Shown here piece after piece: positions 26,793-35,174 of a DNA stretch of 64,000 bases (its first letter is position 1; each line of letters opens with the position of its first letter). Source of the stretch: Kaistella flava (ex Peng et al. 2021) (GTDB taxonomy: Bacteria > Bacteroidota > Bacteroidia > Flavobacteriales > Weeksellaceae). The stretch covers positions 1,426,001 to 1,490,000 of the forward strand of contig NZ_CP040442.1 of NCBI RefSeq assembly GCF_015191005.1. The letters run 5' to 3'. The notes beneath the pieces are model-generated. The model was not told the origin of the DNA, did not search any database, and saw only the letters and a list, made by a program, of their open reading frames with translations. Both the position numbers and the translations under genes were made by a program.

Positions 26793-27071
26793 ATGTCAAG
26801 AACAAGAAGGGTATTTGGGAAAGATTTTAAAGCAAAACTTGTTTTGGAAGCTCTAAAAGAAAAAGAAACATTGGAGGTTTTAGCCAAAAAATACGAGTTG
26901 CTTCCAACTCAGATTTCCGCCTGGAAAGCTGAAGCGGTTAAGAATATTTCATCAGTTTATAATCAAGAAAAAACGGTTTCAAAAAAGGAAGAAATTCCTG
27001 TAGAGAAACTCTTTGCCAGAATTGGGCAACTAACATTAGAAAATGATTTTCTAAAAAAAAAGTTGAGTTGA
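26793..27071 (+). CDS. IS3-family transposase OrfA
   Basis: This 92-aa protein has the helix-turn-helix RRVFGKDFKAKLVLEALKE...LAKKYELLPTQISAWK and a C-terminal coiled coil (PVEKLFARIGQLTLENDFLKKKL). Near its end (27053-27061) a run of nine A followed by G is a classical slippery site for -1 frameshifting into orfB, which starts in the overlapping frame at 27068. It would bind the IS ends. Confidence 0.88.
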   Translation: MSRTRRVFGKDFKAKLVLEALKEKETLEVLAKKYELLPTQISAWKAEAVKNISSVYNQEKTVSKKEEIPVEKLFARIGQLTLENDFLKKKLS

Positions 27072-27909
27072 TTCCGCTTGAGAAAAGAAAAAAAATGCTG
27101 AATGCAGAAGAAAAAATAAGTATTCTGAAACAGTGTAAATTGTTGAGTATTAATAGGAATTATTTTTATTACAGTCCAAGATTGGAAGCTGAAGAAAGTG
27201 AAGAAATCATAAAGTTGTTGAGAAGTCAATATGCTTTAACTCCATTTTATGAATATCGAAAAATGACGGTTTGGCTTCAGAACAAAGGGCTTTTAGTGAA
27301 TGAAAAACGAGTTCGAAGACTAATGAAGAAAATGAACTGGCAAACGATTTATCGTGCTCCTAAAACAACAATTTCGAATGTGGAACACAAGAAATATCCG
27401 TATTTATTGAAAGGTTTAGCAATCACAAAAAAGAACCAAGTTTGGGCGACAGACATTACTTATATTCCCATGAACAAAGGGTTTATGTATTTAACTGCTA
27501 TTATAGATTTGCATACTAGAATGGTTTTGAACTGGGATGTGAGCAACTCGATGAATGCAGATTGGTGTGCGAAAATACTTGCTGAAACGATCGAAAACAT
27601 GGAAAACCAGAGGTTTTTAACACTGATCAAGGAAGTCAATACACGAGTGATATTCACATTAAAACACTGAAAGACAACAATATAAAAATATCAATGGATG
27701 GAAAAGGAAGAGCGATTGATAATATTTTTATTGAGCGATTATGGCGTAGTGTAAAGTATGAAAATGTATATTTGCAAGCCTACGAAGATGGAATATCATT
27801 ATATAAAGGGATGAAAAGGTATTTTGAATTTTATAATAATGACCGTTTTCACCAGTCTTTAAATTACAAAACGCCGAGCGAAATGTATCAACAAAAAGAA
27901 GCGGCATAA
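27068..27909 (+). pseudogene. IS3-family transposase OrfB, one-base frameshift
   Basis: The first part (27068-27670) holds an HTH_21 region and the first catalytic Asp in WATDITYIPM. The frame then breaks. With one extra A in the A-run at 27603-27606 the protein would continue as EKPEVFNTDQGSQYTSDIH, which restores the second Asp, and run on through FIERLWRSVKYE (catalytic Glu) to 27909. So a single-base deletion separates the parts, either a real inactivation or a homopolymer sequencing error, as seen elsewhere in this window. Confidence 0.88.
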
Positions 27910-27923
27910 AATCATTAATACCA

Positions 27924-27950
27924 TTTTTTGGCCTTTGATGGGCCAAAAAA
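27924..27950. terminator. Hairpin after the second IS3 transposase
   Basis: TTTTTTGGCC (27924-27933) pairs with GGCCAAAAAA (27941-27950), 14 bp after the orfB stop. It could terminate the transposase transcript or shield against reading from the other side. Confidence 0.5.
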
Positions 27951-28140
27951 TTATTAACAATTTCAGCCCCAGAATTAAAAAAAACTATCTTACTTCTTTG
28001 AGAAAAGTTGTTGAAGATTGGGTCGCATCATAGTTTTTAATGCGGTTTATCTCGGCAGTACCCCATTATGTTTTATTCAAGATTTGAGTCGAATTCAAGT
28101 TTTAATCAAATATATCGCATATTTGAGCAATGTAAATTAT

Positions 28141-28281
28141 TTAATCATTTGGCTTATGTTTGTGCGGCTTTAAGGTAGGATGTTTTGGCTTATTCGCAGG
28201 TGTAACTCGTGGTCTCCTGTCTGGTGTACCATTAGATTTTTTAGGTTTTGGACCTGGTTTGATTGCTTGGATTGTGCTCAT
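28141..28281 (-). CDS. Small basic Pro/Lys-rich protein (46 aa)
   Basis: The frame starts ATG at 28281 (MSTIQAIKPGPKPKKSNGTP) and stops at 28141. Of 46 residues about a quarter are Lys/Arg, nine are Pro and three His, giving a strongly basic, probably disordered peptide. It lies 62 bp after the S8 protease gene on the same strand, so it could be the last gene of the AAA-protease operon. I do not recognise it. Similar low-complexity frames can arise by chance, but the composition is not AT-driven here, which argues for a real protein. Confidence 0.45.
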   Translation of the reverse strand: MSTIQAIKPGPKPKKSNGTPDRRPRVTPANKPKHPTLKPHKHKPND

Positions 28282-28343
28282 AATTAATGTTTTAGTTTGT
28301 TATTTGAAAAATACCGATAAATAGTTTTAGTGATATTGAGTGA

Positions 28344-30707
28344 TTAATTTTTTAACTGTACTCTTACGTCTTGTCTTAATTTTATGTTTTGATGAACGAA
28401 ATTATTAGCATCCAATAACTGCGTTACTTCATTATAAATATGGCCTTCTTTTTTAGTGTCTTTAATAGTTATTATCAGACAAAATTCCTGACTTGGTGAG
28501 ATTCTTTGCGCATCAGATTTTGTCTCAATAAATTCTCTAAATAAACCCTCTACTTTTAGAAACCAATTTTTGGGGTTTTGTAAAAACTTTTCTTTATTTG
28601 TTGGTGTGAATTCATCTAAATTAATAGACCATTTTTTCACTGGCTGAAATTTTTTTCCATACGCAACTAAGACTCTTTCCTTATTGTAAGCGCTTTCAAA
28701 ATTTTTAATTGCTGTTTTGCTATATAAATTTTGTGAAAGTAAATTTTGAGCACCTTCTTTTCCAATTGGATTGATGACGGTTGCTTTAGACGTATCTCTG
28801 TCTTTTTTTACATCATATGATCCAAACATAACATCAATATTAGACTGACAATATTCTGCCGCATTAGAAGAGTCCAATATTGGAGAAGTTACTAATGTTA
28901 AAGAAATTTCTCCATAAAAATATCCGTCATCATCAATCATAGATTGTGGATATGGAAAATCTAAAATTTCAATAAAACTTCCTTTTTCAAGATTGTCCTG
29001 AAGAATTAGCGTTATTTCATTTGGTTGATTAAATAAAATATCTTGTATATTAGAAGGGATACCAAAACCTACGTGTTTTAGTTTTTCATCAATTGTCATT
29101 TTCATTTCTTCTGGATATTTCGAGGAATGAATTGTTAGCGCTTTAAGTAATAATGGATTGAAATCACCACTTAATAAGTTGTCTATGCCAGACAAAATAG
29201 ATGAAATTCTAGGCGTAGAAAAACTGGTTCCGACCACACCTTTTCTTTCACCTGTTTTGGAAAAAGTATAAACAGGATTTAGTATAAGTACATTATTTTC
29301 GTCTAATCCTGCGTTTCCACCAATATGTGATAAATCAGGCTTAATTAGAAACGCGGGACCAGAACCAATTCTGGAAAATGGCGAAGAGTGATTTTTTTCC
29401 GATAGATCCGTTGCATTCTTATTTTTGGCAATTGAACCAACAACTAATCCTCTAACTGTATCAGCAGACTGTGAAATTCTACTGCGTGGTTTATTCTCTT
29501 TAAAATTAGAGCAATTTCCAGCAGACTTACATATCAGTACATTAGATTCATCCTGAATTTCATCTAAAGCTTTTCCAAAATCTGAAAATTCTGCGGTATC
29601 TGCCTCTTTATTTGTGCCAAGGGACAAATTCCATATTTTTATATGGTTATTCTCACTGATAGCCTCTCTAATGTTTTCAATTAGTTCGTCTTCAGATAAC
29701 CCTTGTGTAGTGTTATTGGGAAAAACAATTGCTTCAAATAGTTTGGCTCCTCGAAATCCCGTGTAGTTTTCTTCTTCAAGTTCATCCCCATATATAATTA
29801 TTCCAGAAACTGCAGTTCCATGAGCTTTATCAATATCATCTTCATGGTATTTACTAAAGGTTTCTTCTAATATCCACGGTTTTAAATGAGGAATATTTGC
29901 AATTCCACTATCTAATACACCTATAATAGGATAATCCTTGTCTTCTTCTGGTGTTTTGATTTCAATGGTATTATCACCCTGTAATTCATCAAGTGTTACG
30001 TAATATTTTGGCATTTCTGTAATAAGTTGTACAGCAGAAAATTCTGTCAATTCATCAAAGTTGTCGGCTGTAATATTTTGTACTTTAAATATGTTGAGAT
30101 CAGCGGAATATAATGTTCTTTTGAAACTAATATTTCTTTCCTTACAAAATTTCTCAAAAGATCTAATTGCCATTAAATTCAGTTCGGAATCACCATAATT
30201 AAACAATTTTACCTTTAATGCTTCATCCTCTATATCTTCAAAATTAATTTCAATTTCAGGAACAAACTCCTCTATTTCTTCTATTGCATCAATTCCAATC
30301 TTCAAAGATTGGCTTCCTGAAGCTTTTTGTGCAACAGATATTTTTTTATTAATTTTTTCAACTTCTTTTCCGTCTTCAATTTTCACTAATACTTCATCAA
30401 TATAATTTAAGCCAATGATATTGATTTTTTGAGTATTGAAAACTTTGGCAATTTCTTTTCTATATGTTTTTGCTAAAGCATCATTATTAAGTTTTAATTT
30501 TACTACTGTAGGCAAATAGTTTCCATTTTTTCTTTTTTCTAAAATGTCGCCCGAAATAGCATTTAAAGTTTGCATAAAAAGCTCTGCTTTTTGAGGTACA
30601 ATATCTTCATTAAACCATTTTGGTATAGATGAACTTCCTCCACCTTCTGTATTTCTTTCATCGTTTGTCCTTTTCTGAAAAAACTTTATGGGTAAATTCC
30701 TTTCCAT
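28344..30707 (-). CDS. S8 (subtilisin-like) serine protease partnered with an AAA+ ATPase
   Basis: This 787-aa protein has a large N-terminal region (1-240) without signal peptide, so it acts in the cytoplasm. The subtilase domain has a complete triad: Asp in IIGVLDSGI (D266), His in KAHGTAVSG (H296) and Ser in VVGTSFSTP (S495). The oxyanion Asn is in SAGN (N398). About 250 further residues follow, possibly a beta-rich C-terminal domain. It starts one base after the stop of the AAA+ ATPase gene, so the two are coupled. Paired AAA+ and subtilase genes occur near defence loci; this one is divergent from a CBASS operon. A regulated cytoplasmic protease triggered by infection is a reasonable inference, not shown. 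Confidence 0.88.
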   Translation of the reverse strand: MERNLPIKFFQKRTNDERNTEGGGSSSIPKWFNEDIVPQKAELFMQTLNAISGDILEKRKNGNYLPTVVKLKLNNDALAKTYRKEIAKVFNTQKINIIGLNYIDEVLVKIEDGKEVEKINKKISVAQKASGSQSLKIGIDAIEEIEEFVPEIEINFEDIEDEALKVKLFNYGDSELNLMAIRSFEKFCKERNISFKRTLYSADLNIFKVQNITADNFDELTEFSAVQLITEMPKYYVTLDELQGDNTIEIKTPEEDKDYPIIGVLDSGIANIPHLKPWILEETFSKYHEDDIDKAHGTAVSGIIIYGDELEEENYTGFRGAKLFEAIVFPNNTTQGLSEDELIENIREAISENNHIKIWNLSLGTNKEADTAEFSDFGKALDEIQDESNVLICKSAGNCSNFKENKPRSRISQSADTVRGLVVGSIAKNKNATDLSEKNHSSPFSRIGSGPAFLIKPDLSHIGGNAGLDENNVLILNPVYTFSKTGERKGVVGTSFSTPRISSILSGIDNLLSGDFNPLLLKALTIHSSKYPEEMKMTIDEKLKHVGFGIPSNIQDILFNQPNEITLILQDNLEKGSFIEILDFPYPQSMIDDDGYFYGEISLTLVTSPILDSSNAAEYCQSNIDVMFGSYDVKKDRDTSKATVINPIGKEGAQNLLSQNLYSKTAIKNFESAYNKERVLVAYGKKFQPVKKWSINLDEFTPTNKEKFLQNPKNWFLKVEGLFREFIETKSDAQRISPSQEFCLIITIKDTKKEGHIYNEVTQLLDANNFVHQNIKLRQDVRVQLKN

Positions 30708-30708
30708 T

Positions 30709-31797
30709 TTATTTTGTGTTTAGATTATTTCTAACTTGTCTTAAAGATACGTTCATTAGGTGTGCAATCCTTTCCTGAGTGATGCCATTTTCATTTAAGA
30801 AAACTGTTAAATCAGCAGGGTTAGAAGTTGAATGATTTACCTCAAATATTTCTATTAGAACATCTTCATAAGACAATATATTCTTATTTTTAATAATTTT
30901 TTGTGCAACTATATTATTAAAAAGAGTTTTAATGAAAGATGGTGTTTTTCCCTCTAAATTTTTGATTATTCTATCTAGTTTTTTTTCGTCCTGTAGAAAA
31001 TCGTTATCTAAATCTTGAATAAATTTCATAATGAGTTTTCCTGTCTCACTATTTGTTGGTAAACCAACTTCAATTACTGTATTAAACCTTCTCCATATTG
31101 CTTTGTCAAGGAGTTCTGCATGATTTGTAGCTGCTATTAACAGGTTTGATTTAGAAAATGTGTCAATATTTTGAAGTAAACTATTTATAACTCTTTTAAG
31201 TTCTCCTAATTCATACTGATCATCCCGTGCTTTAGCAATCGCATCGAATTCATCTAAAAATAAGATGCAGGGTTTTTCATCTGCATATTCAAATATTTTG
31301 CGGATATTCTTTGAAGTATTTCCTAATAAGGAAGAAACAATTGCGTCAAAACGCGCTGTAATTAGAGGCAATCCTGTTTTGGCAGAAATGTATTTAGCAA
31401 TACTAGTTTTCCCCCCTCCTGGAATTCCGTGTAATAACAATGAGTTTGAAATCTCAAGTCCATTTTTAATCAATTCGTCCTGATGGCTGTAAAGATTAAT
31501 ATAATCTTCTACTTTGTCTGTTATTACTTTTGGTAAAATTATCTCACTATCACTTTTAGAAGGCATACTAATATCCACAATGTTCATTCTGCTCTCCTGA
31601 TCCACTGGTGCTGCCATAAGTGAATCCATTGATACGATAGATGAAGGTTTACTGTCTAAAGTGTTAAGTATTAACTTGGCTAGTTTGCTGTCGCCATCCT
31701 TGTCAAGTTTCTGTGCTAAAATTTTCGAGTAGTTATTAACCTTCTTAAGGTCTTTATTCAATCCTCCTTCGATTATTCTTAATATTTCAGTGTACAT
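30709..31797 (-). CDS. AAA+ ATPase with C-terminal helix-turn-helix
   Basis: This 362-aa ATPase has an N-terminal region (1-110) without a known fold. The single AAA+ module has Walker A GIPGGGKTS (124-132), Walker B CILFLDEFDA (177-186) and the sensor/arginine-finger region AATNHAELLDKAIWRRF. The C-terminal part ends in ERIAHLMNVSLRQVRNNL, a helix-turn-helix-like segment. The closest general resemblance is to FtsH/SpoVK-type AAA proteins. Its partner is the S8 protease directly downstream; it may unfold or gate substrate for it, or sense a trigger. Its promoter (31815-31822) faces that of the CBASS operon. Confidence 0.88.
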   Translation of the reverse strand: MYTEILRIIEGGLNKDLKKVNNYSKILAQKLDKDGDSKLAKLILNTLDSKPSSIVSMDSLMAAPVDQESRMNIVDISMPSKSDSEIILPKVITDKVEDYINLYSHQDELIKNGLEISNSLLLHGIPGGGKTSIAKYISAKTGLPLITARFDAIVSSLLGNTSKNIRKIFEYADEKPCILFLDEFDAIAKARDDQYELGELKRVINSLLQNIDTFSKSNLLIAATNHAELLDKAIWRRFNTVIEVGLPTNSETGKLIMKFIQDLDNDFLQDEKKLDRIIKNLEGKTPSFIKTLFNNIVAQKIIKNKNILSYEDVLIEIFEVNHSTSNPADLTVFLNENGITQERIAHLMNVSLRQVRNNLNTK

Positions 31798-31814
31798 TAT
31801 TTTATTTTATTGTA

Positions 31815-31822
31815 CAAATATA
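31815..31822 (-). promoter_or_regulatory. Promoter -7 element for the AAA-protease operon
   Basis: The minus strand reads TATATTTG, matching the Bacteroidota TAnnTTTG consensus, 18 bp before the ATG at 31797. The short leader suits this phylum. Confidence 0.5.
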
Positions 31823-31874
31823 TTAATATTTGTGATCTTTTAATCAAAAATCGTAATATATTTTATAAAAATGT

Positions 31875-31882
31875 TATATTTG
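31875..31882 (+). promoter_or_regulatory. Promoter -7 element for the CBASS operon
   Basis: TATATTTG matches TAnnTTTG, 66 bp upstream of the CD-NTase ATG. The two divergent promoters are separated by only about 50 bp, so regulation could be shared. Confidence 0.5.
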
Positions 31883-31947
31883 CATCTTGAGTTGTACTAA
31901 TCAAAAAGTACGTCATTATCAATTTAGAAATATTATAATTAAAATTT

Positions 31948-32934
31948 ATGAAATTATCCGATAAAGAATTACAGTTTTTTGTAAACAAAATTAAGCTCCA
32001 GCCCGAAAATATGGGAAAGTATAGAGATCAAGTTAATAACCTAAAAGACAAATTAGATAAAAAGATATCTGAAGATGACCGACACGGCTTAAAAGTGGAA
32101 AAATATATTATTTCCGGTTCTTGGAAAAAGCGAACCATCTTAAAGCCTTCTGGAGATCACCCAATAGACATTGATCTCGTACTTTTTGTAAAGGGCGATG
32201 AAAATATTCATAATGATATTGGAGGTCTTTTTGATTTTATTATTGGCTATTTAGAAGAAATATACCCACAAAAAGATATTTCAAAAGATGTGGATGCTGC
32301 AGGAAATACAAAATCTGTTACCATATATTTTTCTGGTTCCGGTTTAAGTTTGGACATAGTTCCAGTGGTGCATTTAAGCACTCCTGAAAATTACGTTTGG
32401 CAGCCGAGTAGACATGGTAATGGAAAGAAATACATAACAAGTATATCAAAACAGTTAGGATTTTCCCTTGAAAGAAGACAGGAAAATCCTTCTTATACTG
32501 CAATAGTACGATCAATCAAATGGTGGAGAAATTATAGTGAGTTAAAACCTTCAGATAATGAGCCGGGATTATCATCTTTCACAATAGAGTTGATTGTTGC
32601 ATATTTAGACATTAATATGGGTATTCAAACAAATATAGAAGAAGGCATTATTAGATTTTTTCAATTTGTAAGCACTACAGAATTTCCCGAAATAGTATTT
32701 AAAGATTCTATTCGTCAGGTTCCCGCAAGTTATGAATCACATATCTACATTGCGGATAATACAAACAAGGAGAATAATGTTGCTAAAAGAATGACGAAGT
32801 CTAAATGGAATGAAATTATAGAAGCAGCTGAAGATGCTTTTGATACTTTAAACTTTGCTCAAGCAAGAAATAATGAGGGAGATACGATCCAAGAGTGGAA
32901 AAGAGTTTTCGGTCCAACCTTTAACATTAAATAA
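31948..32934 (+). CDS. CBASS cyclic-oligonucleotide synthase (CD-NTase)
   Basis: This 328-aa nucleotidyltransferase of the SMODS/CD-NTase kind has the activation motif SGSWKKRT (GSW at 57-59), the metal-binding pair DID (D74, D76) in HPIDIDLVLF and the third acid in LSLDIVPV (D136). A helical C-terminal domain follows (WWRNYSELKPSDNEPGLSSFTIELIVA), as in oligoadenylate-synthase-like enzymes. On phage infection it would make a cyclic di- or trinucleotide that activates the effector. It is followed at 8 bp by a HORMA gene and then a TRIP13-like ATPase, which define type III CBASS, where the HORMA protein switches the synthase on. The product nucleotide cannot be predicted with confidence. Confidence 0.93.
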   Translation: MKLSDKELQFFVNKIKLQPENMGKYRDQVNNLKDKLDKKISEDDRHGLKVEKYIISGSWKKRTILKPSGDHPIDIDLVLFVKGDENIHNDIGGLFDFIIGYLEEIYPQKDISKDVDAAGNTKSVTIYFSGSGLSLDIVPVVHLSTPENYVWQPSRHGNGKKYITSISKQLGFSLERRQENPSYTAIVRSIKWWRNYSELKPSDNEPGLSSFTIELIVAYLDINMGIQTNIEEGIIRFFQFVSTTEFPEIVFKDSIRQVPASYESHIYIADNTNKENNVAKRMTKSKWNEIIEAAEDAFDTLNFAQARNNEGDTIQEWKRVFGPTFNIK

Positions 32935-32942
32935 ATTAAACT

Positions 32943-33452
32943 ATGTACGGAACAAATACAAAAACAAATACTTACACAGTTCTTGATGTAAGAAAGGCAT
33001 TTGAAAATTGTGAAGCAGATATCAGAACTATTGCCAGACGCACTAATAAGTGGACAATGGATCAGGTTAATATAGTCTTTCATGACATTCTTAAACTTGC
33101 TGAAAATGATTATTTAGAATCAGTAAGTATTACTTTAATAAATAATAGTACCAATTTGCCAGTAAAAGCCACAAAATTCATAATAAATGATTTGGGAAAG
33201 GCTACAGATAGCGACCGTGCTGGAAAGAATAATGATTGGCCAGATACCGACAATACTTCATTATCAGCAATATTACATTATACACAGAAATGGCATAATC
33301 TGAATTCTAATGAAAAAGATAATTTTAAGGAAGAATTAAAATGTAGTTGGAGCAGTTCAAATATAAATAATAATTTTCCACATCTACAACAGACGGATGC
33401 GCAGTTATACGCAAGCAATGGATATGAATTACAAAAAAAGAATTTTAAATAA
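32943..33452 (+). CDS. cap7: Bacterial HORMA-domain protein (CBASS Cap7)
   Basis: This 169-aa protein shows features of bacterial HORMA proteins. The N-terminal part is TYTVLDVRKAFENCEADI, the central strand region is GKATDSDRAGKNNDWPDTDN, and the C-terminal safety-belt-like end FPHLQQTDAQLYASNGYELQ is characteristic. In type III CBASS the HORMA protein recognises a peptide or phage signal, closes, and activates the CD-NTase. It lies 8 bp after the synthase gene and 2 bp before the TRIP13 homologue that would open and recycle it. Only one HORMA gene is present here, while some systems have two. Confidence 0.87.
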   Translation: MYGTNTKTNTYTVLDVRKAFENCEADIRTIARRTNKWTMDQVNIVFHDILKLAENDYLESVSITLINNSTNLPVKATKFIINDLGKATDSDRAGKNNDWPDTDNTSLSAILHYTQKWHNLNSNEKDNFKEELKCSWSSSNINNNFPHLQQTDAQLYASNGYELQKKNFK

Positions 33453-33454
33453 TC

Positions 33455-34339
33455 ATGAGCACAATTTTCGATAATATAACAGAACTTCCGAACAGAGAAA
33501 TTGCCGAAAGAACTAAACACTTAATTGGTTTTGAAGATAAATATAACAGAATATTTTCAAATCTGAAATTATTGTTGGATCAAGAAGGTCTTATTGAGTG
33601 GAGTAAAAAATTTCATAAAATCGAACTTCCGGTTATTTCGCAATTAAAGGACAAATATCCTTTAATTATATTAACAGGTGATGCGGGAACAGGTAAAACT
33701 GTTTCTGCTGAAGCCATTGCAGATAAAATGTTAAGAGATTTAAAAAAGGACGGTTTTTTTCTAAAGTTAAGTACAAGAGTTAGAGGCGAAGGTCTTCATG
33801 GTCAAATGGGAAATTTAGTGAATGATGCCTTTGAAGAACTTAAAAACCAAGCAGGAAAAAAAAGAATAGCATTTCTTTTGATTGATGAGGCTGATGCAAT
33901 TGCTTCAACGAGATCGACTATGCAGATGCATCAGGAAGAGAAAGCAGCTGTAAATACATTGATTCAAAAAATTGATGAAATCCGTGAATTAAATGGTCGG
34001 GCAATATTATTCATGTCCACGAACAGATTGCACTTTCTGGATGAGGCTATTGTGAGAAGGGCTGCAATTATTTTAGAGTTCGAACGTCCAACTTTTGAAG
34101 AAAGGGTACTTCTTTTTAAAACTTCGCTTGATGGTGTTGAAATTACAGATAAGGAGTTTAAAGAATTGGCGAACTTATCCGGAGAGGAGCAAAATGATGG
34201 ACTTGCCTTTTCTTTTTCAGACATACGATTAAGAATATTGCCTGAAGCTGTAGCAAAATGTTTTCCTACAAAGGCTATGGATTATGAAACGATATCTGAA
34301 ACGATTAAAAAACTTAAACCAAGCCCCAAAATTATATGA
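33455..34339 (+). CDS. cap6: TRIP13/Pch2-like AAA+ ATPase (CBASS Cap6)
   Basis: This 294-aa single-module AAA+ protein has Walker A GDAGTGKT (75-82), Walker B LLIDEADAI (141-149), sensor 1 in FMSTNRLHFLDEAI and the following double arginine RRA. In CBASS the TRIP13 homologue disassembles the active HORMA-synthase complex and prevents autoimmunity. Its stop overlaps the start of the effector gene by 4 bp (ATGA), so repressor and effector are translationally coupled. It is distinct from the AAA+ ATPase at 30709, which pairs with a protease. Confidence 0.92.
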   Translation: MSTIFDNITELPNREIAERTKHLIGFEDKYNRIFSNLKLLLDQEGLIEWSKKFHKIELPVISQLKDKYPLIILTGDAGTGKTVSAEAIADKMLRDLKKDGFFLKLSTRVRGEGLHGQMGNLVNDAFEELKNQAGKKRIAFLLIDEADAIASTRSTMQMHQEEKAAVNTLIQKIDEIRELNGRAILFMSTNRLHFLDEAIVRRAAIILEFERPTFEERVLLFKTSLDGVEITDKEFKELANLSGEEQNDGLAFSFSDIRLRILPEAVAKCFPTKAMDYETISETIKKLKPSPKII

Positions 34340-35160
34340 AAGATACATTTGCGAAAATAACTCTTCCACTTTTACTGATAATAATAGGTTTTTTTGATAA
34401 AGAGAATATTTTTGATTCAGCTTATTTTAGAGGAGGGATAACTATAATATTAACTCTATTTGTAAATTTCTTATATAATAATTGGGGAAAACTTGGATTG
34501 TATTTTAATACTAAAATTGTGAATAGAAATAAAGAAATTCGACTTTCTATCTCCTATGTATTTCGAATCCAAGTAGAAAATAAATATCTCTTAATTAAAA
34601 GTGGAAAGAGAGATTACTACCAACCAGTTGGTGGATGTTATAAAACATTACCAGGGTCTGAAAAAATTTTTGAAAAATTAGATGTTAAACGTGACAGAAA
34701 TTTCGAAACAGATAAAGGAATTGCTAAAAATGATTTAAGAGTTCGCGTTAAAGGCAAAAACGTTTTGGATTTTTTTAAATGGTATGAATCTAAAGAAGAT
34801 AGGGAAACATCTCCTTGGCGAGAGTTCTGCGAGGAACTACTTACTCCAAAAATTTTACCATTACCAGAGTTTAGATATATAGATTATAAATTTAAAAAAA
34901 CTGTGAAAACACCTATACTAGATTTAGACATGGGTGGAAAAGGAATGTTTATATATGATGTATTTGATCTTTTAATCAATGATGAGCAAAAACCTATTTT
35001 AGAAAAATTAAAAGACCAAGGTAATGATGGGAAAGATATTATTTGGGTTACTGACGAAATTATTCAAAGTCTAGGTTATGATGCGGCATCTAAAGAATTT
35101 ATTCTGGAAATTTCGCCACATACTAAATATGCACAAAATTTAAAATATAATAAATCTTAA
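34336..35160 (+). CDS. Two-transmembrane NUDIX-fold CBASS effector (Cap16-like)
   Basis: This 274-aa protein has two N-terminal membrane helices (about residues 8-22 and 33-50). A domain follows with RIQVENKYLLIKSGKRDYYQ and PVGGCYKTLPGSEK, which matches the SMODS-associated NUDIX-like family (CD-NTase-associated protein 16). The region SPWREFCEELL resembles the Nudix-box helix (REF.EEL) although the full GX5EX7REUXEEXGU box is not intact. By analogy with other CBASS effectors it would bind the cyclic nucleotide through the NUDIX-like fold and damage the inner membrane through its helices; a hydrolase activity cannot be excluded. It is less commonly described than nuclease, phospholipase or 4TM effectors. 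Confidence 0.82.
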   Translation: MKDTFAKITLPLLLIIIGFFDKENIFDSAYFRGGITIILTLFVNFLYNNWGKLGLYFNTKIVNRNKEIRLSISYVFRIQVENKYLLIKSGKRDYYQPVGGCYKTLPGSEKIFEKLDVKRDRNFETDKGIAKNDLRVRVKGKNVLDFFKWYESKEDRETSPWREFCEELLTPKILPLPEFRYIDYKFKKTVKTPILDLDMGGKGMFIYDVFDLLINDEQKPILEKLKDQGNDGKDIIWVTDEIIQSLGYDAASKEFILEISPHTKYAQNLKYNKS

Positions 35161-35174
35161 AAACTATCAAAACC

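Larger units (their letters stand above)
26714..28035 (+). mobile_element. Second IS3-family element (about 1.32 kb), transposase frameshifted
   Basis: Imperfect inverted ends AACTATGCTGCTCCCC (26714-26729) and GGGTCGCATCATAGTT (28020-28035) enclose orfA and a broken orfB. The length is normal for IS3. It is a different lineage from the element at 24457, with other ends and low protein similarity. Confidence 0.65.

Noticed and set aside
30709..34339. Treating the two AAA+ ATPases as one system
   Set aside because: They are divergent, differ in domain form and each has its own partner (S8 protease; HORMA protein). A functional link is possible but not shown.
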